Source of the DNA: Hyphomicrobium sp.
Lineage (GTDB): Bacteria > Pseudomonadota > Alphaproteobacteria > Rhizobiales > Hyphomicrobiaceae
Assembly: GCA_002928735.1 (NCBI GenBank)
Contig: PERL01000011.1
Coordinates: forward strand, 1-64,000
DNA length: 64,000 bases
Direction of reading: 5' to 3'
Positions 35,326 through 43,248 of the stretch are shown here, in pieces. The position numbers were made by a program, and so were the translations under genes. The notes below the pieces were generated by a model. That model was not told where the DNA came from and did not search any database. It saw only the letters and a program-made list of their open reading frames with translations. The first letter of the stretch is position 1. The number at the start of each line of letters is the position of its first letter.

Positions 35326-35619
35326 TTAGCGGCGCCTGCGCGATTTTTCGCGACGGTACCCGCCGGCGCTCCCGCGCTGAGGCTCCGGTCCAAGCGCCGC
35401 CTTCATCTCCAAGAGCATCGCGCGCAATTCGTTCATCAACCGCGTCTGCTTGTCAGCGTGTTTCCGCCGCCGCGCCGCCCGCAACGTGCCGACGTAATCG
35501 TGCCCGACACACAACGTCATCGCCTTCGTGCGCTTGGCGAGCCGCCGCGCTGCGCCGCTCCCCGCCGCCACTGCATCCGTCTCGGATCTACAACGTTTTG
35601 GGCTCGTCGAACGCGTCAT
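35326..35619 (-). CDS. small basic hypothetical protein
   Basis: A 97-residue Arg/Lys-rich protein convergent with the MFS gene. The only structured-looking part is KRTKAMTLCVGHDYVGTLRAARRRKHADKQTRLMNELRAMLLEMKAA, which could form two helices. No recognised family. ATG 35619 is taken; the frame is open beyond it into repeat DNA, which looks non-coding. It may not be a real gene. Confidence 0.4.
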   Translation of the reverse strand: MTRSTSPKRCRSETDAVAAGSGAARRLAKRTKAMTLCVGHDYVGTLRAARRRKHADKQTRLMNELRAMLLEMKAALGPEPQRGSAGGYRREKSRRRR

Positions 35620-35827
35620 TGGCAAGGGATCTCCGGGTGCCCGACGCGGTGCTCCACGCGAAGGGGGCGGGGCGGTGGTCGCGCCGCTGGGGTTGGTAGT
35701 GGTGCGGCCCGAGGACCGCCCCGCGCAGGCTTTGTGGCATACGACCAGCGTTTCAGCGCGTTCTTCGCAGCACTGCATTCCAGCAGGCGGCCGGTCCGAG
35801 CCTCGCCGAGAGAGGGATGCGTCCCCC

Positions 35828-35945
35828 TCCGTCAGCGACTCTGCACCCCGCCCCACGTCACAAGACGCCTCTTAAGCGACGCCCCCTTCAATGAGGGACG
35901 GAGATGGGGGCAAGTGTAGGGGAGGGTAGTGGGAGCGGGGATAAG
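35828..35945. repeat. 118-bp dispersed intergenic repeat, copy B
   Basis: Second copy of the element at 11-128, same orientation and length. The first 50 bases are identical; the rest differs at scattered single positions. It lies at the left end of the repeat-rich block. Confidence 0.85.
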
Positions 35946-36144
35946 ATTGCCCCCTCTCCCCGGAGGTGCGCCTTCGCGCCGTACGGGGAGAGGGTTGGGC
36001 CTGCCCCGGCGAAGGCCGGGGGTGAGGGGCAGACACTTGTGAGGGGCAGCCGCTTGCGCGATCGCAGACACACCCACATCCAGCCGCGCATTGAAAAGAT
36101 TCATGGGTATGCCCGCACCGTGCGGATGCTGCCCCTCACCCTAA

Positions 36145-36176
36145 CCCTCTCCCCATCGAAGACGATGGGGAGAGGG
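36145..36176. repeat. long palindrome with 14-base arms
   Basis: CCCTCTCCCCATCG and CGATGGGGAGAGGG flank four bases. A related inverted pair with the same CCCTCTCCCC core occurs at about 35952-35994. These look like intergenic palindromic repeats, not terminators, as no T-run follows. Confidence 0.75.
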
Positions 36177-36223
36177 GACACACCCCGCTCACCTCCGCGC
36201 GAGGTCAACGCCAACCCCCAAAT

Positions 36224-36354
36224 GTCATCCTCGGGCTCGGCCCGAGGATCCATCGCGCAATATCCTCGAACGCCTGATGAACCCCCCGCGCCCGCCACCC
36301 ATAGCCACCCAGTGTTCACATAGCTCCTCGGAATAAATCCGAGGACGACAGCGG
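36224..36354. repeat. two-hairpin palindromic element (BIME-like), copy 1
   Basis: Begins GTCATCC followed by the hairpin TCCTCGGGC-TCG-GCCCGAGGA and ends with the hairpin CCTCGGA-ATAA-ATCCGAGG then ACGACAGCGG. The same plan, with different stem bases, is seen at 40133-40264. Confidence 0.7.
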
Positions 36355-36489
36355 TGGAGATGCACGCACCGCGCTCAACTCCGCGCGAGGTCAGCGCCCA
36401 ATGGTTAAAAAGACTCGCCAACCTCCGCGTGTACGTCTTAGGCTGAGCATATTGGTTGGGGCGTTTGTTTGCGTGCGGGGGTTGGGGGG

Positions 36490-37476
36490 ATGCAAGAGGG
36501 ACATGCGATCCTGCTTGAGATTTTTGGTCTCAAGATCACGTTGTGGATGCTCATAACGGGCTTGGTCGGTGGCATTCCCGCAATTGCGGGCCTCTACAAA
36601 ATGTACGTTTTGTGGGACACGCGCGAAGAGCGCCGTTACAAAATGCTCCGCCGTTACCTAGAAAACGAAGAGCGCAACATCTCGTCAAAGCGCTCAGAAA
36701 TTCTGAAGAGCATCCGCAATGCAAGCCGGTCATACCTGACGGAACGTGAATTTGACGTTGGTCACGAGCTTGATGAGGCAATCGTCTATCTCGACAGCGG
36801 CCATCCCGAAATGGCCGAAGCTCGCCTAAAGGAGATAGAGAAGCGATTAGAGCGCAACGAAAGCCTCCTAAAGAGCCGCGCCGAAGATCTGGCGAAGCAT
36901 CGCGCTTCCGTCCAAGTTTTCCTCGCGACGTTAGCAGGGGAGCTTAAAAACAGCGACCAGGGACTTGAGTACGTCCAAGAAGCCTTGAGCTTCAACCCGA
37001 ACGACTTGGATGCACTGAGATGCCAGTCGCAACTTCTGTTTTCCAAAGGCGAATTAAATCGTGCTCGCCAAGGGTACGACCGGCTAAGGCGGAATAGCAA
37101 CGGCACCGAGAATGCCAGTTATCGCGCCGAGGCTTACTTGGGGCTTGCGATGATAGAGATGGCAACCGGCATCGAGGGCTACGACGAGGCTGACCGAAAC
37201 CTGACGAACGCAACGAACAATCTAAAAAATGGTTCAGACCCGTACACTCGGGCAAGTGCCCACCGCCTGCGTGGCGACCTGCTTGCAGACGAAAACTGGC
37301 ACGGTTGTAACTTAGCCACTGCTCGCCAAGAGTACAGAGAAGCGGCTAGGCTGCTCAAGGAAATCCGGCTCAAGCGTGTGGGGCTCGAACTAGAAATTGA
37401 AGCGCTCGAAGCCAAAATAAAGTGCTTAGACGAGGGCAAGCCTGAAACGGCCAAGAATGTACTTCTACTGAGTTAG
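36490..37476 (+). CDS. membrane-anchored TPR/coiled-coil protein
   Basis: A 328-residue protein: one N-terminal membrane helix (about residues 16-42), a charged coiled-coil-like region (about 45-130, with EARLKEIEKRLERNESLLKSRAE), then tetratricopeptide-like repeats (LEYVQEALSFNPNDLDALRCQSQLLFSKGELNRARQGYDRL; AEAYLGLAMIEMA) and a helical C-terminus. No enzyme motif. Its base composition is lower in GC than the neighbouring core genes. ATG 36490 has a GGGGGTTGGGGGG run upstream; a TTG at 36469 is less likely. TPR proteins scaffold other proteins; here it faces a small membrane protein and a protein kinase on the opposite strand. Confidence 0.7.
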   Translation: MQEGHAILLEIFGLKITLWMLITGLVGGIPAIAGLYKMYVLWDTREERRYKMLRRYLENEERNISSKRSEILKSIRNASRSYLTEREFDVGHELDEAIVYLDSGHPEMAEARLKEIEKRLERNESLLKSRAEDLAKHRASVQVFLATLAGELKNSDQGLEYVQEALSFNPNDLDALRCQSQLLFSKGELNRARQGYDRLRRNSNGTENASYRAEAYLGLAMIEMATGIEGYDEADRNLTNATNNLKNGSDPYTRASAHRLRGDLLADENWHGCNLATARQEYREAARLLKEIRLKRVGLELEIEALEAKIKCLDEGKPETAKNVLLLS

Positions 37477-37746
37477 AAGTAATCCCAACCGCAGACCGGC
37501 ACCGACCGCCCAAGCTGCCGCGCAGAAAAGCAAAGCGCTCGCGAAACTCGCCAGATGCGCCGTGCCGAGGACCTCGCTCGCTCCGACAGCAGCAAACCGC
37601 TCACGAAGGGCATATTGCCTCGCGAACGCCACTGCTCCTAATGCGGTTCCCACCAGAGCCGAGGTCCAAATGGGCTGGCCTGCCACCCCGAGTGCGGCGG
37701 CCAAGACGAATAGGCTGAAGGCAAAGCTTTCGCGCGCGCGCGACAT
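37465..37746 (-). CDS. small membrane protein in the kinase segment
   Basis: A 93-residue hydrophobic protein with about three membrane helices (residues 7-24, 27-45 and 62-92) and a short basic loop. No family recognised. Its 3' end overlaps the convergent TPR gene by 12 bases, and it lies 100 bases downstream of the kinase on the same strand, so it may share the kinase transcript. ATG 37746 lacks an obvious ribosome binding site. Confidence 0.5.
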   Translation of the reverse strand: MSRARESFAFSLFVLAAALGVAGQPIWTSALVGTALGAVAFARQYALRERFAAVGASEVLGTAHLASFASALLFCAAAWAVGAGLRLGLLLTQ

Positions 37747-37847
37747 CGAAGTTCTCCCGAATCATCAACGCGCACTTGAATAATGTCTGACCGTTTAGCA
37801 TTGGCTGCGAAAGTGCCTATTGGGAAGAATTGAAGAATATCCACATG

Positions 37848-38969
37848 CTAAAAAGGAATTTCGTCGTCTGGATCAATGGGCTTTTTTCTTGGGATACCAT
37901 CAAGTTTCGTGTGGAGGTTTGCCAAGATAATCCGACGCTTGTCGTCTGTGCAAGAGCGAAGAAAGATTAGGAATTCTCCTAGCGCCTCAACCGGAAAATA
38001 ATCTCGCTTGTAATAATAGGTACCTGACAGCAGGCTGCGAAGAATTGGGGCGCAGTCTGGTGCGTACTCCTCTAGCATTACCTTTTGGTAGGCGTCTTCC
38101 AGCGCCCGATGGAACATGTCGGGATCCTTTTGGTAAACTGCCGACCCGTCAATCTTCGTAATATGATTGGAAACGGCTGCTGAAAAGCCCCTGTATGCTT
38201 CAATTTCTCGTTCGCTGAAGGCTGTCTCCGAGAACTTTTTAGTGCCCATCTGTTGACGCACCGATGAAGACGACGCGATGCGGAATGCTGGGTCGTCTTG
38301 ACACATCTTGCCGATCACAGATTTGTTTTCGAAATTGTTTAGCATCCGACTTGAACCGAGTCGCTCAAATAGCTTTCCAACGAAATAGACCTCTGTGGAA
38401 AAGTCATACTTGGCTGACCCAAATTCCTTAGGTGGATCGCACCACCAATTGAGCGTTATGCTCTTTTCAAAATCGCCCTTTTGCGCAATTTGCTTGCCAA
38501 AGCCTAAATCAATTATTTTAACAATGCCATCCTTCCGAACGAGTATGTTGCTGGGGCGAATGTCCCGATGCAATATTCCTTTACTTTCCAAATGGCAGAA
38601 ACCGTCAATCACTTGCTGGAAAACATCATTGATTTTTTGCGGTTGGCGCGCAACGTAGTCGTCAATGTTTTCGCCATCCACGTATTCCATTATAATGAAG
38701 CCAGCGAACTTATCGGGGAAAACAAAATAGTTGAATATCCTGACGATGTTCAAATGATAAACATCAAAGAGCAGCTTTATCTCACGTGTAAAACCTTGAA
38801 AAAGTTCACTTCTGAGCTCGCTAAGCTGTGGCGAGTATTTCTTGCAGACAAATTGTTTATCTAGAAAAACGTCTTCTAACAGGACTGTTTGGCCGCAAGC
38901 GCCTTGGCCAAGTTCGCGAATAAAGCCGTAGTCAGTCTGCCGCAAAAACTTAATAATACTTTGAGACAT
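37848..38969 (-). CDS. eukaryotic-like serine/threonine protein kinase
   Basis: A 373-residue protein whose first 230 or so residues are a complete Hanks-type kinase domain: glycine loop LGQGACGQTV, lysine in VCKKY (residues 43-44), Glu63 in the C-helix TREIKLL, hinge MEYVDGEN, catalytic loop HRDIRPSN (Asp136, Asn141), DLG at 154-156 in place of DFG, and DPPKE in place of APE. All catalytic residues are kept, so it should be active. The C-terminal 140 residues are helical and unassigned; there is no membrane helix. GC is near 45-50% on lines I counted, well below the surrounding genes, which suggests transfer. Its ATG overlaps the stop of the upstream HAD gene by one base. Confidence 0.85.
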   Translation of the reverse strand: MSQSIIKFLRQTDYGFIRELGQGACGQTVLLEDVFLDKQFVCKKYSPQLSELRSELFQGFTREIKLLFDVYHLNIVRIFNYFVFPDKFAGFIIMEYVDGENIDDYVARQPQKINDVFQQVIDGFCHLESKGILHRDIRPSNILVRKDGIVKIIDLGFGKQIAQKGDFEKSITLNWWCDPPKEFGSAKYDFSTEVYFVGKLFERLGSSRMLNNFENKSVIGKMCQDDPAFRIASSSSVRQQMGTKKFSETAFSEREIEAYRGFSAAVSNHITKIDGSAVYQKDPDMFHRALEDAYQKVMLEEYAPDCAPILRSLLSGTYYYKRDYFPVEALGEFLIFLRSCTDDKRRIILANLHTKLDGIPRKKPIDPDDEIPF

Positions 38970-40024
38970 CAGAGGAATGCACCCTTGTCTGAATTACCCT
39001 TCCCCAACCCCCAAACCTCTTCCCGCACGCGAATATCCGCCAAAATCCGGTCCACCAGCAGACACGTGCGCTTGAACAAATCGCTCCCGCGCCGGTAGTC
39101 GGCACCCGCGTAGAAATCGACACGTCCCGCGCGGAAAAGTTCTTCGCACATCTTCGGTGACAGGTCGGGGTTGTGGACGGCGAAGGCCGCGCCGCCCGAC
39201 TTCTTCATCAAGGCCATGGAGGGAACATCCGTCTCCCCGTCGCCGAAGTAGATCATGTTCGACCACGGGATCGGGCGCTGGTCCTCGGGCATGTGCTGGT
39301 TGATGCTCTCGCCGAGGTCCTCGATGCCCTTGTTGATGCGGAAGAGATATTGCGTCTTGCCGGTGTCGGTGATGACGCGCTTGGGGAACGGCGTCTCGTA
39401 GGGCTCGAACCAGTATTCGCTGGCGAACACGTTGTGAAAGTGCGGCGCGATCGCCGTGCCCTCGATGATCTCGGTGAGACCCGATGAAATGAGATAGTGG
39501 CGCAGTTCGATGCCGGGCGTCTCGGCCCGCAGGCGAACGTAATCCCCGATCGCGTCGAACCACTCGATGACGCCGGGGTAAAGCTCCACTGACGCCCCCT
39601 GTTTGACGAGCGCGGCGCGGTCGACGACGAGACCCTTCTCCTTCGCCTTCTTGTACATGAGGTGCATGTAGGTGATGAGCGGATCGGCCTGCCGCTCGCG
39701 CGCAATGCGCGTGCACTCCGCCCAGAAGTCTTTCGGGTCGATGCCAAGCTGCGGCAGGAACGAATATTCCTGCATCGGCCGCGGCGAGAGCGTGCCGTCG
39801 AAATCATAAACGAGCGCGATGGTCTTCTTTGAGTAGCCCACACTCGGCAGGCCGGTGTGGGGCTGGGTCTCCGGCGCGCGCGCGGTGGCAGGAGATGCGT
39901 TGGTGTTGGCCGCGACGGCCTTCAATGCGGGCTTCGCACGCGCGCCCGTCCCCGCAACACCCGATCCGGCAACCGATTGAGCCGCCTTGCCCGCCTTCTT
40001 ACCCGCCGCCCGTGACCCAGCCAT
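38969..40024 (-). CDS. HAD superfamily phosphatase-like protein
   Basis: A 351-residue HAD hydrolase. An Ala/Gly/Lys-rich N-terminal tail of about 60 residues precedes the catalytic domain with DFDGTLS (nucleophile Asp74, Asp76), a serine in ISSGLTE (motif II), a lysine region and the acidic pair in YFGDGETDVPSM (motif IV). Substrate unknown. ATG 40024 is chosen because the upstream extension (open to 40162) is inside repeat-like DNA. High GC, unlike the kinase gene that begins on its stop codon (TGATG overlap on the minus strand). Confidence 0.85.
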   Translation of the reverse strand: MAGSRAAGKKAGKAAQSVAGSGVAGTGARAKPALKAVAANTNASPATARAPETQPHTGLPSVGYSKKTIALVYDFDGTLSPRPMQEYSFLPQLGIDPKDFWAECTRIARERQADPLITYMHLMYKKAKEKGLVVDRAALVKQGASVELYPGVIEWFDAIGDYVRLRAETPGIELRHYLISSGLTEIIEGTAIAPHFHNVFASEYWFEPYETPFPKRVITDTGKTQYLFRINKGIEDLGESINQHMPEDQRPIPWSNMIYFGDGETDVPSMALMKKSGGAAFAVHNPDLSPKMCEELFRAGRVDFYAGADYRRGSDLFKRTCLLVDRILADIRVREEVWGLGKGNSDKGAFL

Positions 40025-40132
40025 ATCCACGCTCCGATCCGCCCATACAACCGGACGACCGTGCCGCGATTCGCAGGGCAGCAGGAAGGCGAGCGACGGA
40101 GCCGCCCACAGGTGTCGCGCCCTCCCAAAGGT

Positions 40133-40264
40133 GTCATCCCGGGCTTTAGGCCCGGGACCCATTGTTCAGCGAGTTGGGATGGGTGTCGCGACGCCGGGAG
40201 CAGCACCACGAGTCTGAGCGCACGGCCCGATGGGTCCCGGGGACAAGCCCCGGGATGACAGCGG
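40133..40264. repeat. two-hairpin palindromic element (BIME-like), copy 2
   Basis: Begins GTCATCCCGGGC-TTTAG-GCCCGGGA and ends TCCCGGGG-ACAA-GCCCCGGGATGACAGCGG, so the two ends are inverted copies (GTCATCCC against GGGATGAC). The plan matches 36224-36354. It fills the 307-base spacer between the HAD and redoxin genes, which otherwise holds nothing. Confidence 0.8.
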
Positions 40265-40331
40265 TAGGATGGCGAGGGCGGTGGGCCACTCGCGCCCACA
40301 CCGGCCTGCCGAGTGTGGGGCCATCTAAAGG

Positions 40332-41060
40332 CTAATGCTTCCCGCCGCAGCAGCCGGCTTCGGCGTGATCGTGGTCGTGGGCCTGCGCCTGCTTTCCAGC
40401 GCCCCCGCAGCAGCCTTCGCCCTGGCCCTTGGCCGCGCCGCCGCAGCAGCCGCCGCCCTCGGCGTGCGCGTGATCATGATCGTGGTGATGATGTCCGCCG
40501 CCACCGCAGCAGCCGCCCTCGTGCGCGTCGGGATCGACGAGCGCGGCCGCCAGCCGCCGCTCCACCGCCATCGACTGCTCGACCGGCGCGTTCGGCGCTT
40601 CCATGCAAAACGCCATGATCTCGGCGGCAAGGCGAATATCGTCGATGCGGCCAAGATAGTGCCGCCGCAAACGTCCCTGGCGGTCGAAAATCAGCGTGGT
40701 CGGCGTGCCCTGGATCTCATAGGCCGCCATGGTCTTGGGGATATCCCCGCCGTTGATCGTGTCCTTGGCCACCGCGAATGACAGCCCCTGCGCAGCGCAA
40801 AAAGCTTCCAGCATGTCGGCGGTCTGCGCTTCGGGTTCCTCGAACGCAACGTTGAGCCCGATCACGGCCACCTCGTCGTCCGTGAACCCCTGCGCGACGC
40901 GCTCCGCCTGCGGCAGCCCATGCTTGAGCGACCCCGGACAATGCGTCTGGAACGCGGTCAGCACGACCACCTTGCCCTTGAGGCTCTTGAGCGGACGCGG
41001 CTCCGGCGCGTTCAGCCACGTGGAGGCGGCAAGCTCGGGCGGGTTCTGGGGATCGAACAT
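40332..41060 (-). CDS. redoxin-like protein with a Cys/His-rich metal-binding-like tail
   Basis: A 242-residue protein. Residues about 20-160 form a thioredoxin/TlpA-like fold (LKGKVVVLTAFQTHCPGSLKHGLP, VAVIGLNVAFEEPE, IQGTPTTLIFDRQGRL with the cis-Pro), but the active site has one cysteine (Cys41, CPGS) and no resolving CxxC partner. Residues 180-242 are a low-complexity tail with four CCGG units (cysteine pairs at 184, 205, 217 and 237) and His/Asp runs, a layout suited to binding Zn, Ni or Cu. No signal peptide is visible, so cytoplasmic. ATG 41060 is taken; the frame is open to 41114. Function unknown; a redox-linked metal carrier is one idea. Confidence 0.78.
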   Translation of the reverse strand: MFDPQNPPELAASTWLNAPEPRPLKSLKGKVVVLTAFQTHCPGSLKHGLPQAERVAQGFTDDEVAVIGLNVAFEEPEAQTADMLEAFCAAQGLSFAVAKDTINGGDIPKTMAAYEIQGTPTTLIFDRQGRLRRHYLGRIDDIRLAAEIMAFCMEAPNAPVEQSMAVERRLAAALVDPDAHEGGCCGGGGHHHHDHDHAHAEGGGCCGGAAKGQGEGCCGGAGKQAQAHDHDHAEAGCCGGKH

Positions 41061-41267
41061 GGGGGGAGGTCCTCGGCAGGTGCGCGGCCCAGGGCGGGCG
41101 GCGCGGTTCGGCATCCCTTATAAGGCAACCGGACCCCGCCGTCAGGGCCCGCGAGGGGACGCGCCGCCGCATATCCCCGGCCGAGAACGGCCCCAAAACT
41201 TGCCCAAAGCTTGACAGCCCGCCCCACCCGCGCGACGGACGGGCCGATGCCAACCCGGGGGACCCCA

Positions 41268-41837
41268 ATGACCGCCACCGCCGCCGAAAAACGCGCCCGC
41301 CTCGTCCAGATCGTCAAAGAGCGCTCCTTCCAGGAAGGCCCGGAGATGAAGCTAGCCTCCGGCAAGACCTCGACGTTCTACTTCAATATGAAGCCGACCA
41401 TGCTCCACCCGGAAGGCGCGAGCCTCATCGCCGAACTCATGCTGGACGCCATTGCGGACGTGGAAGCCGATCTCGTCGGCGGCCTCGAGATGGGCGCGGT
41501 GCCCATAGCGTCGGCCATCGCCGCCGTCAGTCATGTCCAGGGCCGTCCCGTCGCCGCGTTCTTCGTCAGGAAGCAGGCCAAGGAGCACGGCACCCAATCG
41601 CTGGTCGAAGGTTTGGTGCGCGGCGACACCATGAAAGACAAGCGCGTCGTCATCGTGGAAGACGTGACCACAACCGGCGGCTCGGCGCTGAAAGCCGCCA
41701 AGGCACTTGAAGCCGAAGGCGCCACGATCGTGCGTGTTCTCACGATCGTCGATCGCCTCGACGGCGCCGCGGAAGCCTTTCGCGATGCGGGATTGAATTT
41801 CGTGCCAATCCTCACACTCAACGATTTTCGCAGTTGA
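41268..41837 (+). CDS. pyrE: orotate phosphoribosyltransferase
   Basis: PyrE makes orotidine 5'-phosphate from orotate and PRPP in pyrimidine synthesis. The 189-residue protein has SGKTSTFYFNMKP, GLEMGAVPIA, the catalytic-loop lysines in FFVRKQAKEHG, and the PRPP-binding motif VVIVEDVTTTGGS. ATG 41268 is preferred, with a GGGGGACCCCA leader; the frame is open to 41211. Single gene; no other pyr gene is nearby. Confidence 0.93.
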   Translation: MTATAAEKRARLVQIVKERSFQEGPEMKLASGKTSTFYFNMKPTMLHPEGASLIAELMLDAIADVEADLVGGLEMGAVPIASAIAAVSHVQGRPVAAFFVRKQAKEHGTQSLVEGLVRGDTMKDKRVVIVEDVTTTGGSALKAAKALEAEGATIVRVLTIVDRLDGAAEAFRDAGLNFVPILTLNDFRS

Positions 41838-41883
41838 AAGCGCGCTCGAATACTGAGACCTTGAATCAGCAACGGGAGAGCCG

Positions 41884-42597
41884 ATGCAAAGGCATTGGCC
41901 ACTGTCTGATCTTCGGGGGAAGAACATGCGCGCTGGTGTGGCTGAGGCAGTCCGGTCTCTGGTCGCGGGACTGACATTCGCATTTTTGATGCTGCCGGGT
42001 GCGGCGAGCGCCGGCGACATGGCCAACCCCATGGCCGCTCCCTTGAACCCGTGCGGCGATACCAGCCAGCACGCGGCAGCGCCCCCGGCCGAAGCACCCA
42101 AGGTCATGACGTTGAAAGAAGCCGCCGCCGCCACGGGCGTGCTGGCGAAAATGACGGAAGCGACCAAGCTCGCTGGCCTCGACAACCCGGAAGTGGATGT
42201 CGGTCCGCTGACGCTGCTTGCTCCCTCAGACGAGGCCTTCAACGCCCTGCCGCAGGGCATCCGCGAAAAACTGCTCGCACCGGAAAACCGCGCGCTGCTC
42301 ACCGACCTCTTGCTCTATCACGCCATCCCCGGCCTCTACCCCACCGAGCGGCTCCTGAAAGCCAAAGTCCGCAATTACACCATCTCCGCCATCGACGGCT
42401 CGGCGCTTGAGATCAACAAGCGCATGAAGACGGGCGACATCGACATCGCCGGCGCGAAAATCGTCCGCTCCGATGTCACGGCGTCAGACGGCATCATCCA
42501 CGTGATCGACAAGGTCCTGATCCCGCCGGCAGTTCTCGCCGCACTAAACGCGCCGCCCGCGGTCGAACCTGCCCTCGTCGCCGAAGGCGATCAATAA
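41884..42597 (+). CDS. secreted fasciclin (FAS1) domain protein
   Basis: A 237-residue exported protein: signal peptide (hydrophobic at about residues 23-43), a short linker and one FAS1 domain (about residues 75-220) with the conserved boxes LTLLAPSDEAFNALP and GIIHVIDKVLIPP. FAS1 proteins mediate adhesion or bind small ligands at the cell surface. ATG 41884 follows AACGGGAGAGCCG; ATG 41926 is possible. Confidence 0.85.
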   Translation: MQRHWPLSDLRGKNMRAGVAEAVRSLVAGLTFAFLMLPGAASAGDMANPMAAPLNPCGDTSQHAAAPPAEAPKVMTLKEAAAATGVLAKMTEATKLAGLDNPEVDVGPLTLLAPSDEAFNALPQGIREKLLAPENRALLTDLLLYHAIPGLYPTERLLKAKVRNYTISAIDGSALEINKRMKTGDIDIAGAKIVRSDVTASDGIIHVIDKVLIPPAVLAALNAPPAVEPALVAEGDQ

Positions 42598-42623
42598 GCC
42601 GCTACTCGGCAGGTTATGCAGCC

Positions 42624-42866
42624 CTAATTTCCGCCTCTGTCACCGTTCAACCGTTCATGCGCGAGAGCCCGCCAGCGGCGGCAACTGGGCCGGCGGATAT
42701 CACATTCGTCCGTCACGCTTGAGGACACATTGGGCCGCGGCTGCTGAGTGGACGGCTGGCCCGGCGGCCGGTCATCCCCGTTGGACGGACGTTCTTGAGG
42801 TTCCGTCGCCAATGCGGCTCCCGCAAACAGCCCCATGGCGAGGGCGCATATGAAAAGCCGGTCCAA
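42624..42866 (-). CDS. small secreted hypothetical protein
   Basis: An 80-residue protein with a signal peptide (LFICALAMGLFAGAALA), a proline/glutamine-rich middle and a basic C-terminus with two cysteines (ECDIRRPSC). The proposed start is a TTG at 42866, chosen because GGGAGG lies seven bases upstream and the signal begins at once; the first ATG in the frame (42905) would add 13 residues before it. No family recognised. Confidence 0.45.
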   Translation of the reverse strand: MDRLFICALAMGLFAGAALATEPQERPSNGDDRPPGQPSTQQPRPNVSSSVTDECDIRRPSCRRWRALAHERLNGDRGGN

Positions 42867-43248
42867 GGCCGTACCTCCCAAGTCGATTGAGTCTGCCCAG
42901 AGCATCGGCAGGCCCGGCCGGACATTCCAATCGAAAGATGCGCGTTATCTGATCGGGGTGATCGATAAGCCGGGTTCTAGAGCGGATGCGGCGGCCAGAC
43001 CTGCTTCCGGCAGATCCGTGAGCGCAAGTGGAGTTCCGCCCAATCGGTTATTTCAATAATTGATGACAGCTATTTCCATTCAGCGTCTGTGACTTCGCTG
43101 CCCCGGCAACGTCCAATATGTCGGAACGATTACGGTTCTGCGAAACTGTCATCGACGAGTCATATAACGACGATATGGGCCTCACGCTGCATTTCGAACC
43201 CGAAGGTTTGACGTGTTGCCAAGTGCCAACTTTGCAAGCGGAATGCCC
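42867..43248. other. 382-base spacer before the porin gene
   Basis: I see no gene, hairpin or known regulatory motif here beyond the TTG-start gene's ribosome binding site at the left end. The stretch around 43045-43080 is AT-rich and is the likely promoter region of the porin gene. Confidence 0.4.

Larger units (their letters stand above)
35620..36489. other. 870-base gene-free block of dispersed and palindromic repeats
   Basis: No gene is convincing here. The block holds repeat copy B (35828-35945), a CCCTCTCCCC/GGGGAGAGGG inverted pair at about 35952-35994, another with 14-base arms at about 36145-36176, and a two-hairpin element at 36224-36354. It is the left border of the lower-GC kinase/TPR segment. 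Confidence 0.7.

Noticed and set aside
35600-40300. prophage, transposon or integrative element
   Set aside because: No integrase, transposase, att repeat or tRNA is present; the segment is called an accessory block on composition and repeats only.
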